Assembly (NCBI RefSeq): GCF_020071995.1
Contig: NZ_JABWTK010000006.1
Location: 62,001 to 126,000 of the forward strand
Origin: Planococcus chinensis
GTDB lineage: Bacteria; Bacillota; Bacilli; Bacillales_A; Planococcaceae
Length of the DNA stretch: 64,000 bases
Direction of reading: 5' to 3'
This document shows, one piece after another, positions 53,133-60,974 of this stretch. Below the pieces are notes generated by a model that saw only the letters and a list, made by a program, of their open reading frames with translations, did no database searches and was not told where the DNA came from. Each line of letters begins with the position of its first letter. The stretch's first letter is position 1. A program made the translations under genes and the position numbers.

Positions 53133-53690
53133 ATGAGCAAAAAATGGTTTTGGTTATTGTTGTTGCTTCTTTTGATACCTATAGGACTTGCAGCAAATTA
53201 TTTCAATCAATATACAATAGAAAATAACGAAGCGGACATTGAATCAGCATTAATAAAGTGGCAATCCAGAGGGAATAGCACCGAATTCCGATTAAAGATC
53301 AAGGACACCGCCCAGCTGGAGAACACAAATTCTAAAATCGTTTTATTCGAAACACCAGATGAAAATATCGGATATGCCCATTTGATAAAAGGCTGGAACG
53401 GCAACTATAAAATCAACGTTTCCGGATGGGGCACAAATATGGTGTCCTATCATGACATCAAAACGGATAAAGGAATGTACGGCGTCTTCATTGGGAAAAA
53501 TCCGAAGTCCGAGATAAAGCACGTGACCGCAAAATTAAGCAAACAAGATTCCGATTTTTCTTCAGTGGTTCCTGAAGGCAAACAATTTATTATTTACAAA
53601 AAATTGCCTGCTCGCCTTAACGGAACGAACCTTCTGGAAATTTATCTGTTCGACAAGAATGGCAAGGAAATTATCCCGTTGTTAAAGTGA
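53133..53690 (+). CDS. Membrane-anchored or secreted hypothetical protein
   Basis: 185 residues. N-terminal KKWFWLLLLLLLIPIGLAAN is a signal peptide or anchor without a lipobox Cys. The rest is a beta-rich domain (IVLFETPDENIGYAHLIKGW, YGVFIGKNPKSEIKHVTA). AGAAGGGGCG precedes the ATG. No family recognised; probably outside the membrane. A 38-aa ORF follows in the same direction. Confidence 0.65.
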   Translation: MSKKWFWLLLLLLLIPIGLAANYFNQYTIENNEADIESALIKWQSRGNSTEFRLKIKDTAQLENTNSKIVLFETPDENIGYAHLIKGWNGNYKINVSGWGTNMVSYHDIKTDKGMYGVFIGKNPKSEIKHVTAKLSKQDSDFSSVVPEGKQFIIYKKLPARLNGTNLLEIYLFDKNGKEIIPLLK

Positions 53691-53735
53691 GGAGCAGAAC
53701 GGTTTTGACACCGGTTGTTTGGAAGGGGTGGTTAA

Positions 53736-53852
53736 ATGGGATGGATGATTATAGTCGTACTGGCTTATTTGCCGATTTTGTACCGGATCCACAAGCGCTT
53801 AGATTTTCTTGAATCCGAAGTTGACAGGCTGAAAAACGAAAAAAAGCGGTGA
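53736..53852 (+). CDS. Small membrane protein, 38 aa
   Basis: MGWMIIVVLAYLPILYRIHK, then a charged helix RLDFLESEVDRLKNEKKR: one helix followed by a short coiled-coil-like tail. GGAAGGGGTGG lies seven bases before the ATG. Starts 45 bases after the preceding stop. Unrecognised but coding-like. Confidence 0.55.
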   Translation: MGWMIIVVLAYLPILYRIHKRLDFLESEVDRLKNEKKR

Positions 53853-54013
53853 AACAGACATGTTAAACAAGATTCCTGCGCTTATGGAAGTTATAAGGTA
53901 AGAATCAATGAATCAAGACTCGCCTGGATACTGCCCAATATTTTTGGGTTGGATGATAGGAGGTAGCAGGATCAAAACGATAATTAAATCATAAAGAGAA
54001 AGAAAAGACATAG

Positions 54014-54042
54014 TTGACGCTGGAAAAAAGAAATGTTATGAT
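54014..54042 (+). promoter_or_regulatory. SigA promoter of the ring-cleavage dioxygenase gene
   Basis: TTGACG, 17 bases, TATGAT. The first MhqR-like box begins at the last base of the -10 element. Confidence 0.75.
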
Positions 54043-54061
54043 TATCTCGAATTAAAGATAA
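54042..54061. promoter_or_regulatory. MhqR-type operator, proximal (imperfect)
   Basis: TTATCTCGAATTAAAGATAA, the ATCTCGAAT half is exact and the other half is degenerate. It overlaps the transcription start region. Confidence 0.6.
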
Positions 54062-54099
54062 ATGGAACATTTAAGCGCTTCACTATTTTTTTAATTATA

Positions 54100-54117
54100 T
54101 ATCTCGAATTCGAGATA
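54100..54117. promoter_or_regulatory. MhqR-type operator, distal (perfect)
   Basis: TATCTCGAATTCGAGATA is a perfect palindrome with the TATCTCGAA core of B. subtilis MhqR boxes. It lies 30 bases upstream of the start codon. Confidence 0.75.
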
Positions 54118-54146
54118 ATAAAAAAGGATTAAAGGGAGAGAATAAC

Positions 54147-55130
54147 ATGAACGAAATTAAAGGAATCCACCACGTAACCGCTATTACTAGCAGCGCAGAA
54201 AAGAACTACGAATTTTTCACTTATGTTTTGGGGATGCGTTTAGTGAAAAAAACGGTCAACCAGGACGATATTCAGACCTACCATCTATTTTTTGCGGATG
54301 ACAAAGGATCCGCTGGAACAGATATGACATTCTTTGATTTCCCGGGCATTCCAAAGGGCGTGCACGGTACGAATGAAATCTACAAAACGGCATTCCGTGT
54401 GCCGACGGACGAGGCACTGGCATACTGGGTCAAGCGCTTTGATAAATACGAGGTGAAACATAAAGGCATCCAGGAGTTGTTCGGCAAGAAAACATTGTCG
54501 TTTGTCGATTTTGACGATCAGCAATACATGCTCGTTTCCGATGAACACAACGAAGGCGTTGCATCCGGTACCCCGTGGCAAAATGGTCCGGTGCCATTGG
54601 AGTTTGCCATTACCGGACTTGGCCCGATCCACGTCCGGATTGCGGAATTCGACTACTTTAAAGAAGTGCTGGAAAAGGCGATGCTGATGCGCGAAACAGC
54701 AAAAGAAGGCTCGCTTCACCTTTTTGAAGTGGGAGAAGGCGGAAACGGTGCACAAGTGATTGTCGAACATAACGTCATCCTGCCGGCCGGCCGCCAAGGC
54801 TTTGGCACTGTCCACCACGCAGCATTCCGAGTAGCGGACACAGCCGTCTTAAAAGAATGGATCGACCGCATGGAAGGTTTCGGCTTTGGCACTTCCGGCT
54901 ACGTAGACCGCTTTTTCTTTGAATCGCTTTATGCACGTGTAGCAAATGGCATCTTATTTGAATGGGCGACAGACGGCCCCGGGTTCATGGGAGATGAGCC
55001 TTATGAAACGGTAGGAGAAAAACTGTCGCTGCCTCCATTCCTGGAGCCAAAACGCGAACAAATTGAAAAAATGGTGCGCCCGATTGATACGGTACGCAGC
55101 ACACGCACGTTTGAAAAAGAATATCTCTAA
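54147..55130 (+). CDS. Ring-cleaving dioxygenase, MhqO/MhqE family (VOC fold)
   Basis: 327 residues with two glyoxalase/VOC halves: GIHHVTAITSSAEKNYEFFT (first metal His) and FGTVHHAAFRVAD, with Glu in LFEWATDGPGF as the third ligand. These enzymes detoxify hydroquinones and are induced by quinones and thiol-reactive agents in B. subtilis, where the MarR-type MhqR is the repressor. The two MhqR-like boxes here support the same control. AAAGGGAGAG precedes the ATG. No mhqR gene is in the window. Confidence 0.92.
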   Translation: MNEIKGIHHVTAITSSAEKNYEFFTYVLGMRLVKKTVNQDDIQTYHLFFADDKGSAGTDMTFFDFPGIPKGVHGTNEIYKTAFRVPTDEALAYWVKRFDKYEVKHKGIQELFGKKTLSFVDFDDQQYMLVSDEHNEGVASGTPWQNGPVPLEFAITGLGPIHVRIAEFDYFKEVLEKAMLMRETAKEGSLHLFEVGEGGNGAQVIVEHNVILPAGRQGFGTVHHAAFRVADTAVLKEWIDRMEGFGFGTSGYVDRFFFESLYARVANGILFEWATDGPGFMGDEPYETVGEKLSLPPFLEPKREQIEKMVRPIDTVRSTRTFEKEYL

Positions 55131-55147
55131 AGAGGCATAATTCATAA

Positions 55148-55182
55148 GATCGAAAGCTCAATAAAAGAGCTTTCGGTCTTTT
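55148..55182 (+). terminator. Terminator after dioxygenase gene
   Basis: GATCGAAAGCTC pairs with GAGCTTTCGGTC, then TTTTC. Confidence 0.85.
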
Positions 55183-55211
55183 CATGTTTTTTGCGAAACA
55201 GTTAATATAAA

Positions 55212-55277
55212 CTCCGGACAACGGGTAAAGGACACCATAAAGCCCGTTTTATACATATATCTTTTAAAAGTCCGGAG
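55212..55277 (+). ncRNA. Structured leader of SMR gene, ribosome site in stem
   Basis: Outer arms CTCCGGAC (55212-55219) and GTCCGGAG (55270-55277); inner arms AACGGG and CCCGTT (55220-55225, 55243-55248). The 3' outer arm carries the GGAGG of the SMR gene, so the closed form would hide the ribosome site. The inner part includes ACACC-ATAAAGCCCG, faintly like the 3' part of ykkC RNAs, but the fold is not a known guanidine class as far as I can tell. Confidence 0.5.
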
Positions 55278-55287
55278 GTTGAAGTTT

Positions 55288-55656
55288 ATGTCATATGTTT
55301 ATTTATTGCTTGCCATCATCGGTGAGTTGTTCGGCTCATCGCTGTTAAAAGCATCGGATGGATTTACAAAAATCCTGCCGACAATCAGCATGCTGATTGC
55401 GTTCGTGTTTTCGTTTTTCTTCTTATCTTTGGCGTTAAAATCCATTCCACTCAATGCCGCTTACGCCATTTGGTCCGGACTTGGAATGGTCGCGACAACC
55501 GTGATCTCCGTTTTGATCTGGAAAGAAAAAATCAACTTTGCGAGTGTGTCCGGAATCCTTCTAATTTTGATTGGAGTTGTCATTTTAAGTTATTTTGGTC
55601 CTGGACACAGCGAAGCGAAGACTGAAAGCCACACAGAAAAAATTACGGGTGAATAA
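55288..55656 (+). CDS. SMR-family multidrug efflux protein
   Basis: 122 residues, four helices. IIGELFGSSLLKASDGFT has the essential Glu of helix 1 and LKAS, and IPLNAAYAIWSGLGMV is the EmrE/QacC-type signature in helix 3. Acts as a dimer exchanging protons for quaternary amines or other toxic cations; the sequence is more like EmrE/EbrB than the guanidinium exporter Gdx. ATG 55288 fits GGAGG at 55275-55279; TTG 55279 is part of the ribosome site. A stem-forming leader precedes it. Confidence 0.92.
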   Translation: MSYVYLLLAIIGELFGSSLLKASDGFTKILPTISMLIAFVFSFFFLSLALKSIPLNAAYAIWSGLGMVATTVISVLIWKEKINFASVSGILLILIGVVILSYFGPGHSEAKTESHTEKITGE

Positions 55657-55797
55657 CTTTTCTAATCTGACACTCTAGGGGGATTTTTTCAGGCATTTTC
55701 CAATCATATAACAGGATATAGCCACTCATGCTGAAGCATCCCAAGTATGCTGGATAAAACTCTGAGGATGGAGCTTATCTTTAATAATTCAGTTTGA

Positions 55798-55831
55798 CAG
55801 CCAAGCACTTTCATTAGTGCTTGGCTTTTTG
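55798..55831 (+). terminator. Terminator after SMR gene
   Basis: GCCAAGCACT pairs with AGTGCTTGGC, loop TTCATT, then TTTTTG. The region 55657-55797 before it holds no gene I can support. Confidence 0.85.
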
Positions 55832-55990
55832 TTTGCCTTTTCTGGAGATAAAAACAGCTTCGCTGTTTGAAGAGAAGGTATTAGAAAATTTTAAAAACCT
55901 TGTGGTTATAGATGAAAATACTGATATACTAAAATTTAGGTGAAAGTGAAAATAATGGTAACTAATTGAAGTTGTAAAAGAGGTGTAGAA

Positions 55991-56272
55991 ATGAAGATAG
56001 TTTTACAAGCTTTACTTGCCTCGACCACAATCCACTTAATTTATTTTTTGACGAAAATGGCGGTCGGCTATGTCAAAACAGCTCTTTACCGGCCGAATAT
56101 GGTGGAAGCATGGGAAAACGCTGAAACGCTTCAAAGTGAAGTGGCGTTTGGCACAACCGTCTCACCCTGGCTCCACGTTGCTACATTTCTAAGCATTGCT
56201 TTCATATGCTGGATCCTCTTGTTTGCGTGCAAAAAAATGAGTCCTGAAACGAAGCGGAAAGAAGTAAAATAA
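55991..56272 (+). CDS. Small membrane protein, 93 aa, unknown
   Basis: Two helices (about residues 3-24 and 59-80) joined by a 35-residue polar segment with ALYRPNMVEAWENAETLQSE, and a basic tail KKMSPETKRKEVK. AGAGGTGTAGAA precedes the ATG. Unrecognised. The 250 bases that follow contain only a short gene-like relic near 56322-56414. Confidence 0.6.
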   Translation: MKIVLQALLASTTIHLIYFLTKMAVGYVKTALYRPNMVEAWENAETLQSEVAFGTTVSPWLHVATFLSIAFICWILLFACKKMSPETKRKEVK

Positions 56273-56525
56273 CTAGAAAAGCCAGCGAGACCGAAAGTCG
56301 CTTAAGAGTTACTCTACGCGGCAGCTAAGCCCAGGGTATCAAGAATCGTTGGATGCAGGTGAACAAATCGATCAGGTTATTCGTCGTCTGCAAATTAAAG
56401 AAAATGTGATCTAATGCCTTGAAATCGGACTTTGGATTAGAAGGCCGGTCTGATTTTGATAATGATTTTTAGGCTAATCCTTATGAAGAAGAGCTCAACG
56501 AGTAAAAATCAGGCGGTGAATTTCA

Positions 56526-56972
56526 ATGAACGTTACTCAGAATCATGGTTTTGAATTTCTTGGCTTTGTAGCTGCCCAAGAACAGGAAATGGGCGAGTAT
56601 CAGCCGCTTGCGGGATCGTTTGCGGTTATAAAATGCAAAGGGAAATACTTGATGTGCTTCAACAAATGGCGCAAGCAATGGGAATTGCCAGCCGGAAGCC
56701 GGGAAGGAAATGAGACGCCCCGGGAATGCGCAAGCAGGGAACTATATGAAGAAACCGGGCAAGTGGTGGACCAGTTGAAATTCAGGGGACTGTTGAAATT
56801 AAAGAATGAACGGACGGGTTCTGTCAAATACAATCCGGTTTTTTACGCAGAAATCGAAGCGCTGCAGCCGTTCATTGAAAACGATGAAACAACCCAAATA
56901 CAGTTATGGGATCTGGAAGAAGAACTTGGCACGATTGATGGAATAGACATAAAAATTTTTGATTATCTTTAG
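56526..56972 (+). CDS. NUDIX hydrolase
   Basis: 148 residues. NUDIX box: AGSREGNETPRECASRELYE followed by ETG, with the REx2EE core as RELYEETG. The first Gly of the box region is AG rather than GG. Preceding WRKQWELP is common to housecleaning enzymes. GGCGGTGAATTTCA precedes the ATG. Unknown nucleotide substrate. A terminator follows at 57036. Confidence 0.85.
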   Translation: MNVTQNHGFEFLGFVAAQEQEMGEYQPLAGSFAVIKCKGKYLMCFNKWRKQWELPAGSREGNETPRECASRELYEETGQVVDQLKFRGLLKLKNERTGSVKYNPVFYAEIEALQPFIENDETTQIQLWDLEEELGTIDGIDIKIFDYL

Positions 56973-57035
56973 TTGCGTTTTGGGCGGATTTAAGAATATT
57001 CTTTAACATCGCCACATCAAATTTATGAAGTGTTC

Positions 57036-57067
57036 GAGGCAGCTGAAATTACAGCTGCCTCTTTTTA
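57036..57067 (+). terminator. Terminator after NUDIX gene
   Basis: GAGGCAGCTG pairs with CAGCTGCCTC, loop AAATTA, then TTTTT. Confidence 0.9.
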
Positions 57068-57151
57068 AATATTTTGAAAACTAATATTGTACTTATTGCC
57101 ATCTCCTGCTACCTTAACAGTAAGTAAATAAAACCGGACAGGGGTGTATTC

Positions 57152-58123
57152 ATGGGGAAACAGATGAAAGCCGCAGTTTTGCACCGTTTTGGCGGGCCTG
57201 AAGAATTTAGGATTGAACAGGTTCCCGTACCTGAAATCGCAGCGAATGAAGTGCTGATCAAACTCAAGTATTCAGCGGTCAGCACTTGGGATGTGTATGA
57301 ACGGGAAGGGGGCTATGCAGAAATGCTTGGGCTGGAACCGTCATTTCCGTATATCCTCGGTTCAGAAGGTGCTGGAACCGTAGAAGCTACTGGAAAAGAT
57401 GTTGATCAATTCAAGACGGGTGACTCGGTTTATACGGCTTCTTTTCTGAATGCAAATGGAGGGACCTACGCTGAATACGCGGCTGTGGGTGCAGAGTATG
57501 TTTCCCTGATCCCGAAGCTGCTTGGGATGAAAGAAGCAAGTGCTATCTTAGGGGTTGGCTTAACAGCGCTTAGAGGCCTGGAAGATGTCTTGAGGCTTCA
57601 AAGGGGCGAAACAATTTTGATCATGGGTGCCAGCGGCGGAGTCGGCCACATGGCGGTGCAGCTTGCCAAATTGATGGGAGCAGAGGTAATTGCGGTTGCC
57701 TCAGGCGATGATGGCGTAACCTTGGTCCAGCAATTGGGAATTGAAAAAGTGGTGGATGGCCACAGTGAAAATGCTATGCAGCACATTAAGTCACTTGCAC
57801 CGGAGATGGTGGATGCCGCCTTCTTCACGGCAGGCGGCAAACTGGTGCAGGACCTTCTGGAACTTGTGCGGAGCGGAGGGCGTATTGCTTATCCGAATGG
57901 CGTCCAGCTGGACGTCAATACTGCTGCAGATTTGAAAGTCAGTGCCTATAACGGAGAGCCGGACGGAGAAATCATCGCCCGGTTAAGTCATTATATTGAG
58001 TCAGAGGGGCTAACAGTACACATAGCAAAAGAGTTTTAACTTGAAGAAGTCCGATCAGCGCACGAAGCGCTCGCAAATCAGTATTCAGGAAAGCTGGTGG
58101 CGAGGATAACGGCAAATGAATGA
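57152..58123 (+). pseudogene. Quinone oxidoreductase-like MDR dehydrogenase with premature stop
   Basis: Medium-chain dehydrogenase/reductase of the NADPH:quinone oxidoreductase type: N-terminal GroES-like domain (LGSEGAGTVEATGKDVDQFK) and Rossmann domain with MGASGGVGHMAVQLAK. The reading frame stops at TAA 58037-58039 after 295 residues, yet the same frame continues LEEVRSAHEALANQYSGKLV, the usual family C-terminus, to TGA at 58123. Without that TAA the protein would be 323 residues, the normal length. Either a recent nonsense mutation, a sequencing error, or a functional shortened enzyme lacking the last strand. Confidence 0.8.
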
Positions 58124-58235
58124 TTAGTGAATAAAAGTGAATAGAATTTCACCGATTTATTCGTTTTTAATCACCACTGTCCTAAACATTTTTTGTGCAA
58201 AGCGATACGATGCTACTGTGATCTTGGTTATTGAA

Positions 58236-58257
58236 ATTCATTCGATATAAAATGAAT
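58236..58257. promoter_or_regulatory. Inverted repeat upstream of sdhB
   Basis: ATTCATT and AATGAAT arms around eight bases, with more ATTCAT/ATGAAT copies nearby (58258, 58312). The 270-base stretch from 58124 to 58396 holds no gene I can support and is AT-rich; this repeat is the only structure seen, a possible operator. Confidence 0.3.
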
Positions 58258-58396
58258 GAATATTGAAGGATTCTTATTCAATTTCTAGTTTTGAATATAA
58301 ATAAATGATTATTCATTATGGGTACGTTCTCCTGAAAAGCTATTCATCTTATTCATGGTTTTGTGATTTCTGCAATTAGATTCCAAAAGGAGATGA

Positions 58397-59173
58397 ATGA
58401 AAATGAAGGAAGCGTCAAAAACCGTTGTTTTTGAAATTGAACGCAGGAACAGCACCAACGAAAAGTCATACTGGCAAAAGTTCGAAGTGCCGTACCGCAC
58501 GAATATGAATGTCATTTCAGCTTTGATGGAAATACGCAGAAATCCGGTGAATGCAGAAGGTGAAAAAACGGCGCCCGTGGTTTGGGATATGAACTGCCTG
58601 GAGGAAGTTTGCGGTGCATGTTCGATGGTCATCAATGGCAAAGCGCGCCAGTCATGTACAGCACTTGTTGACCAATTGGAGCAGCCGATCCGCCTTCAGC
58701 CGATGAAGAAATTCCGGGTCGTCCGCGACTTGATTGTCGACCGCAGCACCATGTTTGATACGCTCAAGAGATTGAAGGCTTGGATTCCGATTGACGGAAC
58801 TCATGACCTTGGTGAAGGGCCTCGCATGCCTGAACGCAAGCGCCAATGGACGTATGAATTGTCAAAGTGCATGACCTGCGGTGTTTGTTTGGAAGTGTGC
58901 CCAAATGTAAACGATAAATCTGAATTTATCGGTGCGGCTCCAATTTCCCAAGTGCGGTTGATGAATGCTCATCCGACAGGCGCCATGAACAAAGATGAGC
59001 GGTTGAATTTGCTGATGGCCCCAGGCGGAATCCAGCAATGCGGGATGGCGCAAAACTGTGTAGTATCTTGCCCGAAAGGCATTCCGTTGACGACTTCCAT
59101 AGCAGCCATGAACCGGGATACAACCATCCAGATGTTCAGGAACTTCTTCGGCAGCGACAACATGGTTGGGTAG
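58397..59173 (+). CDS. sdhB: Succinate dehydrogenase iron-sulfur subunit, stand-alone
   Basis: 258 residues, full length. [2Fe-2S] ligands in MNCLEEVCGACSM and the later Cys of RQSCTAL, [4Fe-4S] in CMTCGVCLEVCP, [3Fe-4S] in CGMAQNCVVSCPKG; all cysteines are kept. Wording is very close to Bacillus SdhB (NMNVISALMEIRRNPVNAEG). In Bacillus the genes run sdhC-sdhA-sdhB, but here neither sdhC nor sdhA is adjacent: an interrupted dehydrogenase gene lies upstream and a terminator downstream. It is probably a second copy or a displaced gene. AAAAGGAGATGA precedes the ATG; ATG 58403 is also possible. Confidence 0.9.
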   Translation: MKMKEASKTVVFEIERRNSTNEKSYWQKFEVPYRTNMNVISALMEIRRNPVNAEGEKTAPVVWDMNCLEEVCGACSMVINGKARQSCTALVDQLEQPIRLQPMKKFRVVRDLIVDRSTMFDTLKRLKAWIPIDGTHDLGEGPRMPERKRQWTYELSKCMTCGVCLEVCPNVNDKSEFIGAAPISQVRLMNAHPTGAMNKDERLNLLMAPGGIQQCGMAQNCVVSCPKGIPLTTSIAAMNRDTTIQMFRNFFGSDNMVG

Positions 59174-59197
59174 AAAAAATACTATTTTTAAAATCAT

Positions 59198-59247
59198 AAA
59201 TCAAGCCTGGACGAATCGATTAACCATTCGTCCAGGCTTGATTTTGT
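59198..59247 (+). terminator. Terminator after sdhB
   Basis: AAATCAAGCCTGGACGAAT pairs perfectly with ATTCGTCCAGGCTTGATTT, loop nine bases, T-rich after. Confidence 0.93.
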
Positions 59248-59313
59248 ATAAAAAGGAACATCATTACATTCTGGATAGATTTCTACCACGATTTAAATTA
59301 CAGCAAACAGTGT

Positions 59314-59523
59314 TTGTTCAGATACCTGGATATTCCCGGGCGTTTGTTGACGGCACTCCGAGAGAAGCGGTATCCTTATTTTCAATCAGGTAAAGTGATT
59401 TCTTTCAATAGAATGAAAGGCAATCCAAAGCCGCTCCATTTAGAAAATTTATCTGTTTTCATTGTCGCGAATTGCGAGATGAATCCCGGTTTATCCGAAG
59501 GAAGGGTGATGAATGGTAGATGA
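59314..59523 (+). CDS. Short HTH-like ORF coupled to modA
   Basis: 69 residues from TTG 59314; no good ribosome site, and the frame stays open upstream. MFRYLDIPGRLLTALREKRY with PYFQSGKVISFNR resembles the helix-turn-helix of excisionase-type regulators, the kind fused to a substrate-binding domain in YvgK, the gene next to molybdate transport in B. subtilis. Its stop overlaps the modA start (ATGA). It may be a short regulator or a worn-down remnant. The 66 bases between the terminator and this ORF show nothing else. Confidence 0.35.
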   Translation: MFRYLDIPGRLLTALREKRYPYFQSGKVISFNRMKGNPKPLHLENLSVFIVANCEMNPGLSEGRVMNGR

Positions 59524-60296
59524 GAAAAATAATACCCTTATTGGCGGCCGTTTCGCTGTTGTCAGCTTGCGGCGGGACCTCAGCCGACAGCGACGGGGAA
59601 CTGCTCATTTCGTCGGCATCCAGTTTGACAGAAGTGATGCTTTCTGCTGAAAAAGAGTTTAACAAGACTCATCCCGAAGTGGATGTGGCCTTTAATTTTG
59701 GATCCTCCAGCAAGCTTCGGAACCAGATCGAGCAAGGCGCGCCAGTAGATCTATTTTTATCGGCGAGTGCCAATGACATGGATATCCTGCAACAGGGCGG
59801 TTTGGTGCAAGAACAGACCATCCGAAATTTTGCGGAAAACCGGCTGGTGTTGGCGTCCGTTGATCGATTAGAGAAAACCGATCCGGAACAGCTGCTGAAG
59901 GATTCAAGCGGCATAGTGGCGGTTGGAGAACCGGAAAGCGTACCGATTGGTTTTTATACCAAAGAAGCGCTTAGCAGTATGGGGATATGGGATGCTTTGG
60001 CGGGCAAGTTGATTTTGGCAAAAGATGCACGCCAAGTACTGAGTTATATTGAAAGCGGCAATGCGGAAATGGGCATCGTCTATTCATCCGATGCCGCACG
60101 TTCACCAAACCTCCAAACAGCAATCGATTTGCCGCAGGGCAAACTGGAAATTGTTTACCCTGCAGCTATCACAAGTGAAGCAAAAAACATAGAAGCCGCG
60201 GAAGCTTTTTTGGCTTTCTTAACGAGTGAAGAAGGGCAAAAATTGTTGGAGGAATACGGCTTTGTGCCAGTTGAAGGAGCGCAGCCGGATGCCTGA
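59520..60296 (+). CDS. modA: Molybdate-binding lipoprotein ModA
   Basis: 258 residues. Signal peptide with lipobox LLSAC near residue 17. The binding fold shows LLISSASSLTEVMLSAEKEF, FNFGSSSKLRNQIEQGAPVD, LFLSASANDMD and a C-terminal FLAFLTSEEGQKLLEEYGF, all typical of ModA. Captures molybdate (or tungstate) outside the membrane. GGAAGGGTGATG lies upstream of the ATG. First gene of modABC. Confidence 0.95.
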   Translation: MRKIIPLLAAVSLLSACGGTSADSDGELLISSASSLTEVMLSAEKEFNKTHPEVDVAFNFGSSSKLRNQIEQGAPVDLFLSASANDMDILQQGGLVQEQTIRNFAENRLVLASVDRLEKTDPEQLLKDSSGIVAVGEPESVPIGFYTKEALSSMGIWDALAGKLILAKDARQVLSYIESGNAEMGIVYSSDAARSPNLQTAIDLPQGKLEIVYPAAITSEAKNIEAAEAFLAFLTSEEGQKLLEEYGFVPVEGAQPDA

Positions 60297-60969
60297 TGAT
60301 TTATCGCCTTTTTGGCTATCGTTAAAAGTGGCTTCCATTTCCACTTTTTTTGTATTTATGGTCAGTCTTTTGCTTGCCCGTTTTATGGCCAGACGAAATT
60401 TCTTTGGAAGAAGTTTTGTGGAAGCGCTCATTCTTTTGCCGCTCGTTTTGCCTCCCACGGTCATCGGTTTCGGCCTGATTTATATGTTCGGGATAAACGG
60501 ACCGCTCGGCAGTCTGTTGGAAGAGTGGTTCGGCATTCGCATTGTGTTCACTTGGGCAGGGGCGGTTATTGCGTCTTTTGTCGTGTCATTGCCGTTGATG
60601 TACCAAAGCACACTTGCCGCGTTTGAAAAAGTGGATCCGCGCTGGGAAAATGTCGCACGGACGATGGGGACATCTGAATGGCGGATTTTCCGGACCATCA
60701 CCTTTCCGCTTGCCTGGCCGGGCATTTTTGCCGGGCTGATTTTGTCTTTTGCCAGGGGAATTGGGGAGTTCGGGGCAACGTTGATGATTGCCGGCTATAT
60801 TCCGGGACAGACCGAAACAGTGCCGCTCGCCATTTATTTTGCTTATGAAGCGGGGCAAATGGAAAAAGCCGCTTTCTGGGTGCTGACGATTTCAGCACTG
60901 GGACTGGCCGTGATGTCGTGGTTGAATTATTGGCGCAAAAAGAATGAAGTCCGGCTCGGAAGGGAGTAG
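60289..60969 (+). CDS. modB: Molybdate ABC permease ModB
   Basis: 226 residues from ATG 60289, which overlaps the modA stop by eight bases; GAAGGAGCG lies upstream. Five to six helices, with the EAA-type loop DPRWENVARTMGTSEWRIF and then SFARGIGEFGATLMIAGYIP, the ModB/CysT signature. Forms the channel for molybdate with ModC. Confidence 0.95.
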   Translation: MPDDLSPFWLSLKVASISTFFVFMVSLLLARFMARRNFFGRSFVEALILLPLVLPPTVIGFGLIYMFGINGPLGSLLEEWFGIRIVFTWAGAVIASFVVSLPLMYQSTLAAFEKVDPRWENVARTMGTSEWRIFRTITFPLAWPGIFAGLILSFARGIGEFGATLMIAGYIPGQTETVPLAIYFAYEAGQMEKAAFWVLTISALGLAVMSWLNYWRKKNEVRLGRE

Positions 60970-60974
60970 TAGCC

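Noticed and set aside
55212..55277. Guanidine riboswitch assignment for the SMR leader
   Set aside because: The ACAC-ATAAAGCCCG stretch is faintly ykkC-like, but the full class I scaffold, the paired ACGR loops of class II and the class III core are all missing. Reported as an unclassified structure instead.
56322..56414. Short frame reading QLSPGYQESLDAGEQIDQVI and onward to a stop
   Set aside because: It looks like the end of a real protein, but there is no start codon or ribosome site and an upstream stop limits it. Possibly a gene relic; family not recognised.
59248..59519. Molybdenum-cofactor riboswitch upstream of modA
   Set aside because: The context invited a check, but I could not find the conserved Moco RNA elements; the region reads better as a short ORF.
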